Part shown: positions 54,773 through 63,293 of the stretch, one piece after another
Layout of the letters: the number at the start of each line of letters is the position of its first letter
How positions within the stretch are numbered: the stretch's first letter is position 1
Assembly (NCBI GenBank): GCA_000018565.1
Contig: CP000875.1
Coordinates: 4,417,199-4,481,198, forward strand
Length of the DNA: 64,000 nt
Direction: 5' to 3'
Source: Herpetosiphon aurantiacus DSM 785
GTDB lineage: Bacteria; Chloroflexota; Chloroflexia; Chloroflexales; Herpetosiphonaceae
Made by a program: the position numbers and the translations under genes
Notes under the pieces: generated by a model
Told to the model about the DNA's origin: nothing
Databases searched by the model: none
What the model saw: the letters and a program-made list of their open reading frames with translations, nothing else

Positions 54773-55623
54773 TAGAAACCTACAATCCCATAATATATCG
54801 AAATCAACACAACGATTAATCCATAGAATCCCAATAAGCGGGCAAATAGGGTTTTATCAACCAATTTTGGCACATACAAGGCCGATTCTTGTGGCTTAAT
54901 CAACAGGTCAGGTTGCTTAATCGCATTTGGCAACAGTGCTAAGCCTAATTTGAGCACTTGATAGATTGCAAATGCAGTCAGTGCAACAAAAAATTCTTGT
55001 TCGGTTACAGCTGCATAAATCATTGCAATTGCCAACAAACACCAACAAAACCTACGCAAAATTTCAAGTGACTTAATTAGTGGTGGTCGATGCAGTCGCA
55101 TCAGCTTTTGCCAAATGCTTAATCGCTCTGGATAGATCACTGGATAATCAAGGGTATCGATAGTTTTATTGGGAATTGCATAGTGTTGAATATAATGCGC
55201 TAGCTTGGTTTTAAATAGTGTGCGATCATGCTCAGTAAAGCGCGTATGCACAATGATTGAGCGTTGGGCATCAGAAAAACGCACGGCGTAGGTTGCCCAG
55301 AGATAGCTCAAATCGCGATCCATAAAACGTGGTGCTGCTGGCTCAGTCACAAATTCAATCGCATGCAGCGTATTCCAAGCAAAAGTATAATCGCCAGTGT
55401 AATTTTTCACCCGAATGCCCTGATCGCTCAGATAAACATGTTGCCACGTTAATAAGCCAAAGCGCACCAATAGCGCGAGCCACCACCCAGTAAAACAGGC
55501 TGCGGCCCAAAAGGTATAGTTGCTCAAAAAGCCCAGCCCAAACATCAAGCCAAGCGACCAAGTTAGGCCGACCAAAACAATTAAACTCCGCGAAATGCGC
55601 AAGTGAATGATTGATGGATTCAT
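54772..55623 (-). CDS. Hypothetical four-helix membrane protein
   Basis: 283 residues. An N-terminal helix pair, then a soluble strand region with VYLSDQGIRVKNYTGDYTFAWNTLHAIEF (PH-like), and a C-terminal helix cluster (CLLAIAMIYAAVTEQEFFVAL and LLGFYGLIVVLISIYYGIVGF). It heads a small minus-strand run with the 54254 gene. I do not recognise a family. Confidence 0.6.
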   Translation of the reverse strand: MNPSIIHLRISRSLIVLVGLTWSLGLMFGLGFLSNYTFWAAACFTGWWLALLVRFGLLTWQHVYLSDQGIRVKNYTGDYTFAWNTLHAIEFVTEPAAPRFMDRDLSYLWATYAVRFSDAQRSIIVHTRFTEHDRTLFKTKLAHYIQHYAIPNKTIDTLDYPVIYPERLSIWQKLMRLHRPPLIKSLEILRRFCWCLLAIAMIYAAVTEQEFFVALTAFAIYQVLKLGLALLPNAIKQPDLLIKPQESALYVPKLVDKTLFARLLGFYGLIVVLISIYYGIVGF

Positions 55624-55818
55624 TGAAGTTCTCGCTTCTCAAAATATTGATTAAGTGTACCAGCGGTTAATACGCACCGTTGAGGAGCTAGGATACAGAA
55701 ATCATCCTCGTTAGCACCCGCCAAATCGTGTACAATAGCGCTAGCTACACACCCAAAATTCCGCCCACCCAACCAACAGCACCAAAATTTCAGCCGATTC
55801 AGCCGAGGAGTAACGATA

Positions 55819-57732
55819 ATGACTGAACTTCCACTGCGACGATTGATTTTGTACAAACATGGCGTTGGCTATTTCGAGCGGCGCGGTCAGTTCGAGGGCA
55901 CGAAACTGGCGTTGGCCTTCAGTCGCGAAGCCATGGACGATGTGCTGAAAAGTTTGGTGGTGTTGGAAAAAGGCGAGGGTCATGTCAAGGGCATCGATTA
56001 CGAACGACCTGAATCATGGAGCAGCCGACGAATTGAGCTTGGCGCTGGCCGCCCACTGCGCGATCTCTTAACCGAATTACGCGGGCGACGAATTCGCCTA
56101 GCCTTGCGCGATGAAGCTGCTGCCGAAGGCTTGATCGTCGGCATCGACGAGCCACCACCAGAAGAGCCAATTTCGCAATCGCTGGTGACAATTTATCGCA
56201 GCGATGTGCGCCAAATCACCTTGCATCGTTTAAATGATATTCGCGGCGTGCAATTGCTTGATTCGGCTGCCGACGAAGTGCTGTGGTCGTTACGCGCCAA
56301 CAGCGATAAACAAGATTCGCGCACAGCCACGATTCAGCTCGACGAGGGCAAGCACGATCTTTTGGTGGCCTACCTTGCGCCAGCCCCCAGTTGGAGGGTT
56401 TCCTATCGGATTATTGTCGATAATATCGAAACCGAATTGCCCGATGTGCTACTCCAAGGCTGGGGTTTATTCGATAATGTGCTTGATGAAGATTTAGAAG
56501 ATGTGCGGATTTCGTTGGTTGCAGGCCGTCCAGTTTCGTTCCGCTACCCGCTCTACGAGCCGCAACAACCGGAACGCCCGTTGATTGAAGACACAATTCG
56601 GCCTGCCGCACCACCAGCCTATACCTTGGCTGCTCCGGCTCCTGCTAGCGCACCACGACCAAAAATGATGCGAGCCATGGCTATGCGTGAAGAAGCATTT
56701 GCGGGAGCTGATCTTGATAGCCTGAGCATGGATGAAATGGCATCAATTGCACCCGTTGCCGAAGGTGCTGCCCAAGGTGCGTTATTCCGCTACGATGTGC
56801 GCGAACCAGTCAGCGTTGGCCGTGGTCGTTCAGCTTTAGTACCATTGCTCAATTTACGCACCGCCTGTCGGCGCGAGTTGGTCTATCGCGGCGCGGCGGG
56901 CGAGACCCATCCCATGGTCACGGTACGCTTTGAAAATAGCAGCGGCCTAACCTTAGAGCGCGGCCCAATTACAATTATGGAAAGTCGCTCATATGGCGGT
57001 GAAGCAGTCTTGAACTGGACAGCCGAAGGGGCAATGGTCACAATTCGCTATGCCCAAGCCTTGGAAGTTTCAGTTAAAGAAAATCAAAACTCGGCGCATC
57101 AGACCCGGCGTATCCGGCTTGGTCGCGATGTGTTAATTCACGAAGTTGAAGAATCGCTAACCACGATTTACACCGCAACGAATACTGCTGGCGAAGCCCG
57201 CGTGATCAAAATTGAGCATCCTTTGCGTCACCCCTACGAGCTGTTCGATACCGTCCAACCAGCCGAAGCCAATAGCCAATTGGCCAGTTGGTTATTGCCA
57301 ATTCCAGCGCGAGGCGAAGCGGCCTTGCGCGTGCGCGAACGACGCTTGGTTGAACGGCGCGAACACATTCGCTCGATCAATTTCGAGCAATTGCGCCGCT
57401 ATTTGATGGATCGCATGCTCGATCAAAATACGGTCAGCGAGTTGCGCGAAGTGCTCACGCTGTATGCACGAATTGATAGCATCGTTCAACGCTACAACGA
57501 AATTGAAGCGTTACGTCAGAAGATCTACAATCAACAAACTCAAATTCGTGGCAACCTCGATGTACTCAAAAACGAAGGCGGCGAGGGTGAACTCCGCACC
57601 CGCTATATCACCACCCTAGCCGAAACCGAGGATCAACTCAACGGCCTGCGTGAGGAAGAAGTGACATTGCGCAGTGAAGAAGCCGCCTGCCACGCCAAAC
57701 TCGAAGAGCATCTCAGCCGCTTTCCGGGCTAG
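55819..57732 (+). CDS. DUF4139-type protein
   Basis: 637 residues without a signal peptide. N-terminal LPLRRLILYKHGVGYFERRG strand domain, a central PSWRVSYRIIVDN...DVLLQGWGLFDNVLDEDLEDVRISLVAGRPVSF segment and the C-terminal long coiled coil (residues about 540-630, EIEALRQKIYNQQTQIRGNLDV). The centre is the DUF4139 core. A low-complexity Ala/Pro/Met stretch separates two parts near residue 270-320. Function not known. GGAG precedes the ATG. Confidence 0.8.
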   Translation: MTELPLRRLILYKHGVGYFERRGQFEGTKLALAFSREAMDDVLKSLVVLEKGEGHVKGIDYERPESWSSRRIELGAGRPLRDLLTELRGRRIRLALRDEAAAEGLIVGIDEPPPEEPISQSLVTIYRSDVRQITLHRLNDIRGVQLLDSAADEVLWSLRANSDKQDSRTATIQLDEGKHDLLVAYLAPAPSWRVSYRIIVDNIETELPDVLLQGWGLFDNVLDEDLEDVRISLVAGRPVSFRYPLYEPQQPERPLIEDTIRPAAPPAYTLAAPAPASAPRPKMMRAMAMREEAFAGADLDSLSMDEMASIAPVAEGAAQGALFRYDVREPVSVGRGRSALVPLLNLRTACRRELVYRGAAGETHPMVTVRFENSSGLTLERGPITIMESRSYGGEAVLNWTAEGAMVTIRYAQALEVSVKENQNSAHQTRRIRLGRDVLIHEVEESLTTIYTATNTAGEARVIKIEHPLRHPYELFDTVQPAEANSQLASWLLPIPARGEAALRVRERRLVERREHIRSINFEQLRRYLMDRMLDQNTVSELREVLTLYARIDSIVQRYNEIEALRQKIYNQQTQIRGNLDVLKNEGGEGELRTRYITTLAETEDQLNGLREEEVTLRSEEAACHAKLEEHLSRFPG

Positions 57733-57782
57733 GATAGAGTAAGTTTTTAACAAAAGTTGTGTAGGATTTATCGTCGATGTTC

Positions 57783-57889
57783 ATGCCCTCACCCCCTTGC
57801 CCCCTCTCCCGCCCAGCGAGGCGAGGGGGAAATCCTCTATCATAAATGTTACTCCCGCTCAGTGGGCGAGGGGTTGAGGTGAGGGCATG
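57783..57889. repeat. Palindromic repeat (copy 6)
   Basis: ATGCCCTCACCCCCTTGCCCC to GGGTTGAGGTGAGGGCAT; the ends are mutually complementary. It lies between the convergent DUF4139 gene and the lipoprotein array. Confidence 0.8.
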
Positions 57890-57897
57890 AACTTCCC

Positions 57898-58461
57898 TTA
57901 TTCAACTAATTTACCGAGCTGGCGAAAATGCTGCTTGACGGCTTCGGCCATCGCTCCATCGTCACTGACAATCGCAGCTGGCGAAGTTGCGCCTGTTTGC
58001 ATCAAGCGATAGCTAAGCTTGGTTGTATCACCCACATTTGCTTGCAGTTCGTGATACATCACGGCAGTTTCTGGTGCAATATATTTGCTGGTAATGCTTA
58101 GCTCTCGCTGATAGGCGCGAATAATCTGTCCATTGAATACAACTAAGGTTGTGCCTTCTGACATCCAAAGTGGCGTTTTTTGATTGCCTTCAGCCCAAGG
58201 GTTTTGCAGCACTAAGGTCTGTTTCGGCCAATTATATTCAACGATAGCGCTATCAGATAGTACATAGCTGGCTTGTGAGAGGTCGGGATCACGTAAGATA
58301 TTCCACTCCTGATTGGCTGCAATATGGGCATCTTTCTGTTGGCTAAGGACTTTATGCTCAAAAAAATATAAACGATAGCTTGTAAGTTGATTGGCTGCGG
58401 GTGGAGTTTGATCGGTTTGGATGCAGCCAATCAGCACTATGAGCAACCACCAATAGCGCAT
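57898..58461 (-). CDS. Lipoprotein paralogue 3 of the array (candidate immunity protein)
   Basis: 187 residues. Signal WWLLIVLIGC (lipobox Cys near residue 13), a beta-rich middle (DYxWPxQTLVLxNPW in all paralogues) and the tail AMAEAVKQHFRQLGKLVE. Its upstream bases (GGATTCTGACCATG) are the same as those of the next copy, which shows a recent tandem duplication. Last gene in the operon. Confidence 0.7.
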   Translation of the reverse strand: MRYWWLLIVLIGCIQTDQTPPAANQLTSYRLYFFEHKVLSQQKDAHIAANQEWNILRDPDLSQASYVLSDSAIVEYNWPKQTLVLQNPWAEGNQKTPLWMSEGTTLVVFNGQIIRAYQRELSITSKYIAPETAVMYHELQANVGDTTKLSYRLMQTGATSPAAIVSDDGAMAEAVKQHFRQLGKLVE

Positions 58462-58473
58462 GGTCAGAATCCC

Positions 58474-59049
58474 TTACTCAACCAACTTTCCAATTTCGCG
58501 CAAATGCTGCTTGACGGCTTCGGTGATAGTCGGATCAGCTGCTAAAAATTGCGATTGTGGCGGGTACATAACTGCCGATTTTGGATGAAATGAATAGACC
58601 AACTTGCCTTGTAATTCTGGATTCTCCATCAGAATATAGTCATTTGATAAGGCCATCGCTGGGTAGTCAAATCGCCGAGGGCTAATTGCGGCCACGACCT
58701 TGCCTCCAAACAAGCGTTGCCCGTTATAGATTACGACAAATGAACCTCCACCATTCCACATATAACCTGGCGCATCACGATCAGTTTGCCCCCATGGATT
58801 AGTAAAGGTGATGGTTTGGGTTTGCCAATGATAACTGAGCAATAGATCTTCGGTTACGGTAAACGCACTTTGTGCTAAAGGCACAGCTTGTAAAATCGGC
58901 CATGCAGTTTCGGCGCTTGATCCAAGTCCCGGTACGGCATCTTGATCGAAGATATAAATCGCAAACTGATTGGCTGTGGGTAGAGGTTGATCGGTTTGGA
59001 TGCAGCCAATCAGCAATAAGAGCAACCACCAATAGCGAAACCATGCCAT
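58474..59049 (-). CDS. Lipoprotein paralogue 2 of the array (candidate immunity protein)
   Basis: 191 residues. Signal YWWLLLLLIGC with the following IQTDQPLPTANQ nearly identical to paralogue 3, then a divergent body that keeps the YHWQTQTITFTNPWG and FVVIYNGQRL strands, and the tail ITEAVKQHLREIGKLVE. Close signal and tail with different middle is the pattern expected for immunity genes under diversifying selection. It starts 12 nt after paralogue 1. Confidence 0.7.
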   Translation of the reverse strand: MAWFRYWWLLLLLIGCIQTDQPLPTANQFAIYIFDQDAVPGLGSSAETAWPILQAVPLAQSAFTVTEDLLLSYHWQTQTITFTNPWGQTDRDAPGYMWNGGGSFVVIYNGQRLFGGKVVAAISPRRFDYPAMALSNDYILMENPELQGKLVYSFHPKSAVMYPPQSQFLAADPTITEAVKQHLREIGKLVE

Positions 59050-59061
59050 GGTCAGAATCCC

Positions 59062-59628
59062 TTACTCAACCAATTTGCCAAGCTGGCGCAAATGCTCTTT
59101 GACTGCCTCGCCGATTGTTGGATCGGGGTTGGGAAAACTATGGGGAGCATCACTACGAATCGTTCCGCTATTCGAGCGTAACTGATAAACCGAAATCGCT
59201 TGCTGATTGCTATACGATTCGATTGTATCAAGCAATAACGGATAATCGGCGGCCATTGCGGTTGAGTTTGAACGCACGCGCCCCATTACAATGCGTTGTT
59301 GATTAAAGACCAGCACAAAAAATCCTTCAATATCCATCTCAGCAGGGCGATCTTTGGCAAGTACTCCTTGGGGATTACGAATCCGCAGTTGTTGCTGAGG
59401 CCAATTATAGTCAACGAGATCAGTTTGATTGAGAACAATAGAAGCTTCAGCTAAATCAATTGTTTGGAGTGCTGTCGTTGGATTTTGATTTGGTCCTTCA
59501 AACTGATTAATCACTGTTCGCTTGAAAAAAAATATTTCTAAACTTTGACCATTCGTAGTTGATTGCTCTTGCTGCTTCATACATCCTCCCAAAATAATTA
59601 ATATTAATGCATATCGCCAAAATTGCAT
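59062..59628 (-). CDS. Lipoprotein paralogue 1 of the array (candidate immunity protein)
   Basis: 188 residues from ATG 59628, which has GGAGGTG 7 nt upstream. Lipobox ILGGC near residue 16. Body with DYNWPQQQLRIRNPQG and FVLVFNQQRIV matches the 28292 lipoprotein best, as does the tail NPDPTIGEAVKEHLRQLGKLVE. It directly follows the deaminase part, the same place as the 28292 gene in locus A. Confidence 0.72.
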   Translation of the reverse strand: MQFWRYALILIILGGCMKQQEQSTTNGQSLEIFFFKRTVINQFEGPNQNPTTALQTIDLAEASIVLNQTDLVDYNWPQQQLRIRNPQGVLAKDRPAEMDIEGFFVLVFNQQRIVMGRVRSNSTAMAADYPLLLDTIESYSNQQAISVYQLRSNSGTIRSDAPHSFPNPDPTIGEAVKEHLRQLGKLVE

Positions 59629-59641
59629 AGTACACCTCCAT

Positions 59642-60199
59642 TTATTGGCAATAACCAGCTTCTTGACAATAGCGCATATATTCTTCCATGGTTTTTTGAG
59701 CATGATCATCAAAAAAAGGTTTATTTTCAGGGGTGACTTGATCCCAAGGGGTATACCAAGAATGATCTTTTATTTCTACATTGGATTGAGGATCATTCAT
59801 TAATGCTTCCCATTGATCAACGCTTAATGGATGTGTAGAGAGCGAAGGATCAATAACCATTATCTCGACCCCATTTGGGGTTTGGACTTTAATTGCAGGA
59901 GCAATATGCCAAGTCCAATTAACAGTTCCATCTTCGGATGAAAATCCAGGATACATTTTATCAGTTGGCACAGTCAGCGTAGGATTACTATCTGATGGAC
60001 TACGATCAAGGATTGTGACTTTAAACATATCATCTGGATTAATCCCATAGCGCTCAACAATTCGGTTGCCCATAAGATATGATCGGGCATAACAACCATC
60101 GTCTTTAAAATTAAATGGAATATCTGCCTCATTCGCCATATCATCAAAAATCAAGGTGGCATCGGCATAACTGACCGAGCCATCTTGATTAACTTGCAC
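59642..60199 (-). pseudogene. C-terminal protein-glutaminase-like domain of a frameshifted copy
   Basis: 185 residues in a second frame. DDGCYARSYLM (Cys36 of this frame), WTWHIAPAIKV (His98) and MVIDPSL (Asp117) keep the Cys-His-Asp motif of the 27185 protein. The frame extends upstream of its GTG, through GVQVNQDGSVSYADA back to the break at about 60256-60266. A missing T in a T-run is the likely cause (five present where six keep frame). Slippage there could restore a full protein, so loss is not certain. Confidence 0.7.
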
Positions 60200-60252
60200 A
60201 CCATCGGCACGATCATTCTGCCATGTTTCGACCGCTTGGAGAATAAAATCAA

Positions 60253-60690
60253 TTAATTTTTGAAAAATGGCGGCAGCAGCGGTTTGTCGCTCGGTGGCGT
60301 TGGGGTTGGGGTAGATTTCGATCGTATCTCGCCATCAACGAATTGGACAAACATCGCACCATTACCACCTACGGCCATCGCGCCAACATCGCCGCGAAAC
60401 AGTGCGGCGGCTTCAGCCTCAGCATCGGCCATGATTTTCCGAATGGCCTTGGTGGTTTCAACACTGCCTTGCAATGAATGCAACAAGCGCTGAAAAGCTG
60501 GCTTAACCACATGGTCAAATTCTTGAAAACAGGCGTTGGCGGCACTGCCTTGCCATTGGCCGGCTTGTAACGAGGCCATGGTTTGGCAGAGGCTGGCTTG
60601 AATGGTTTGACTCTGGTCATACAGTTTTTGGAAACGTTGGATGATCGTATCCACAACGGCATAGTCGATCTGCACAATTGGTGAGGACAT
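60253..60690 (-). pseudogene. WXG100-like N-terminal part of the frameshifted copy
   Basis: 145 residues from ATG 60690. Residues 1-115 are nearly identical to the N-terminus of the 27185 protein, with the WQG turn and the ADAEAEAAALFRGDVGAMAVGGNGAM end. After a Pro/Thr linker the frame stops at PPFFKN. It could still make a stand-alone WXG100-like protein. The near identity of DNA with locus A marks a recent duplication or gene conversion. Confidence 0.7.
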
Positions 60691-60806
60691 AGCGTCAGAC
60701 CTCACAACGAGGGGGGGAACTCTGGCAAGCATGCAGGAAATTGGAGAGGATCGCCCTCAGTTCTACTCAATCAGCTTGAGTATAATGCCAGAAACTGCAA
60801 TTGCAA
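60691..60806 (-). promoter_or_regulatory. Promoter and leader of the second WXG100 locus
   Basis: On the minus strand TTGCAA (60806-60801), a 16-nt spacer and TATACT (60784-60779). The leader GAGTAGAACTGAGGGCGATC... matches that of locus A (27100-27184) almost base for base. Confidence 0.7.
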
Positions 60807-60833
60807 GGGTAAACTTTTAGCTCAAGCGGCCAA

Positions 60834-61187
60834 TTGACAGGTTTGCATAAGCTATGATAGAGTTGCAGCCACAAAGTTGATAGCAAACGTTGATGGGGAT
60901 TAGTAGCGCAGCAGGAGCCAACCAGCGATTCGAGGATGGTGTAAGCTCGAAATGGACTAGGCTGCCCGAACCCACCCCAGAGTTACCGCCGAACCAAGTG
61001 TGTACACCACACCCAAACAAGGTTGGTCGGGTTTGTCGCCGAGATCACGACACGTCAATTCACTGGTTGACGACCAAGGGGAGGCTCATCTGAGCTTCAA
61101 CTAGGGTGGTACCGCGGTTTTTTTAGCCGTCCCTAGATGCTGTTGCATCTGGGGACGGTTTTTTTATTGGCTGCAAGGAGGTCGGTT
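60834..61187 (+). promoter_or_regulatory. proS T-box: T-box riboswitch leader of proS
   Basis: A tRNA-sensing leader. AGGGTGGTACCGCGG at 61103-61117 is the conserved T-box (pairs with the tRNA acceptor end, antiterminator). It is followed by a terminator hairpin at 61127-61158 (CCGTCCC...GGGACGG) and a T-run. Stem I occupies about 60890-60985 (GGGGATTAGTAG on its 5' side). The likely specifier is CCC (Pro) at 60971-60973, within CCGAACCCACC. Uncharged tRNA-Pro would promote read-through. A TTGACA at 60834-60839 marks the promoter region, but its best -10 is not at the ideal distance. Confidence 0.9.
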
Positions 61188-62888
61188 ATGCGGATGAGTA
61201 GTGGTTTCGGGCGCACCTTGCGCGAGGCTCCAAGCGAAGCAGAATTAGCTGCACATCAATTAATTTTACGGGCTGGCTTAGCACGGCAATTATTAGCTGG
61301 TGGCATGGCGCTGTTGCCACTGGGCATGCGAGTATTTCGGCGGATTGAAGCAATTATGCATGCTGAATTAGCTGCTATCGGTGCTGGTGAATTTCGCACG
61401 CCAGTTGTGCATGCTGCCAGTTTATGGGAGCAAACCGGACGTTATGCCCAATATGGCGAGGCTATGCTACGCTTCAACAATCGCAATCAACAGGCTTTAT
61501 TATTTGCGCCAACCCACGAAGAGGCGGTTGCCGAGCTAGCCCGTCGCGAGGTTGATTCGTATCGCCAACTGCCAAGCCTGCTCTACCAAATTCATACCAA
61601 ATATCGCGATGAATTGCGGGTTCGTGGTGGTTTGTTGCGGCTACGCGAATTTACCATGCTTGATGCCTATTCGCTTGATACCGATTGGGCGGGCTTGGAT
61701 ATGGTTTATGATCGGGTTGCGCTCGCTTTCGAAACGATCTTTGAGCGGTGTGGCGTGCGTTTTACCGCTGTCGAAGCCGATGGCGGCGAGATGGGCGGCC
61801 GTGAACCACGCGAATATATGGCGTTTTCGAGCAGCGGCGAAGATAGCTTGGTGGTTTGCCCGCTCTGCAGTTACGCCGCCAATAGCGAGGTTGCGGTGCG
61901 CGGCCAAGCTGCTGCCAATGATGATGTCGTACCAGCTATGAGCGAAATCGCCACTCCAGCCTGCACCACGATTGCCGAACTCGCCACATTTTTGCAGGTG
62001 AGCGAAGCCCAAACTGCCAAAGCAGTCTTTTTTAACTCAGCCGAAAAGGGCTTGATTTTCGTGGTGGTGCGCGGTGATCGTGAAGTCAATGAAATTAAAT
62101 TACGAGCGGCGGCAGGTGTTTCGGCGCTTGAGCCAGCCACGCTTGAGCAAATTAGCGCGGTTGGGGCAGTCGCAGGCTATGCATCGCCAGTTGGCCTGAG
62201 CAATGTTACAGTAATCGCCGATCATTCGGTGGTTGGCGTTGGTGGCTTGGTTGCTGGAGCCAATCGCACAGGCTATCACTTACAAAACGTCGTGTATGGC
62301 CGTGATTGGCAAGCAACCGTGGTTGCTGATATTGCCAATGTCGAGGAAGGCGATGCTTGCCCTGTCTGTGGCGCAGCTTTGAGCTTGGAACGGGGCATCG
62401 AAATTGGTCATATCTTTAAATTAGGCACTCGTTACACCGAAGCGCTCGGCGCAACTTACCTTGACCCACAAGGCCAAGCTCAGCCAATCGTCATGGGTTC
62501 GTATGGCATTGGCCTCGAACGTTTGTTGCAAGTCATTATCGAGCAGCATCACGATGAAAAAGGCATTGTTTGGCCTGCATCGGTCGCACCATTCGATCTG
62601 CATTTGGTGCAACTTGGTGCTAGTGCCACGGTCAGCGAGGCCGCTAATCAACTTTATCAACAATTGAGCGAAGCTGGTCTCAGCGTGCTCTACGACGATC
62701 GCAATGAATCGGCGGGAGTCAAATTTAACGATGCTGATTTATTGGGCATGCCGTTGCGGCTTACGGTTGGCGAACGTGGCCTCAAGCAAAATGTTGTCGA
62801 GTTACGCCAACGAGCAACTGGGGTAGTCGAGACAATCGCGCTTGATCAAGTGGTGAAGAGTATTAAGAACATAGAGCATAGAGCATAG
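61188..62888 (+). CDS. proS: Prolyl-tRNA synthetase (bacterial type with editing domain)
   Basis: 566 residues. Class II motif 1 ([20 protein letters not shown]), motif 2 ([25 protein letters not shown]) and motif 3 ([16 protein letters not shown]) surround a YbaK/INS editing domain (about residues 225-400, [26 protein letters not shown]). The C-terminal anticodon-binding domain follows. ATG 61188 has AAGGAGGT 5-6 nt upstream and lies just behind the T-box terminator. It charges tRNA-Pro. Confidence 0.95.
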
Positions 62889-63293
62889 ATGTAATGGTTT
62901 ATCGCATGAACAACCGCCAGCGTTCCCTCACCCCCTGACCCCCTCTCCCGCCCGCGAGGCGAGGGGGAACCGCTCCAGGAGTGCTCCCCTCGCCCGCCGC
63001 CTTGGGCGAGGGGTTGGGGGTCAGGGGGTGAACCATGGTTGCCAACCTCATGAACCATTACACATAGAACATAGGAACGAGGGGTTAGCCAGTTTTTAAC
63101 GCAGAGGCGCAGAGTACGAAAGGATGAGGGATGAGGGATGAAGGATGAAGCTAATTGGTGCAATTCGTGGAATTCGTGGCAAAAAAGCCTACTCCCTTTG
63201 TGCCCTTCGTGGATCAAAATCAACGTTTCCGCAGCGTGGCGGCGAGGCAATGGTGCCTGTGAACCTTCAGCCAATCATGGAGAACACCAGACC
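62889..63293. repeat. Repeat-rich gap before proC (copy 7)
   Basis: A full palindromic repeat at about 62924-63028 (CCCTCACCCCCTGACCCCC to GGGGGTCAGGGGGTGAACC), framed by CATAGAGCATAGATGTAATGG and ATGAACCATTACACATAGAACATAGG. These outer words are inverted copies of each other. ACGCAGAGGCGCAGAGT and the GGATGAGGGATGAGGGATGAAGGATGAAG tract follow. No gene seen. Confidence 0.8.

Noticed and set aside
60253-60270. Programmed frameshift in the second WXG100 gene
   Set aside because: The heptamer ATTTTTC does not fit a classic slippery site and no strong downstream structure was seen. A simple one-base loss in a T-run explains it, though slippage cannot be fully excluded.
3014-63028. CRISPR arrays from the GC-rich repeats
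   Set aside because: Copies are far apart, about 100 bp, palindromic and without regular spacers; no cas genes are present.
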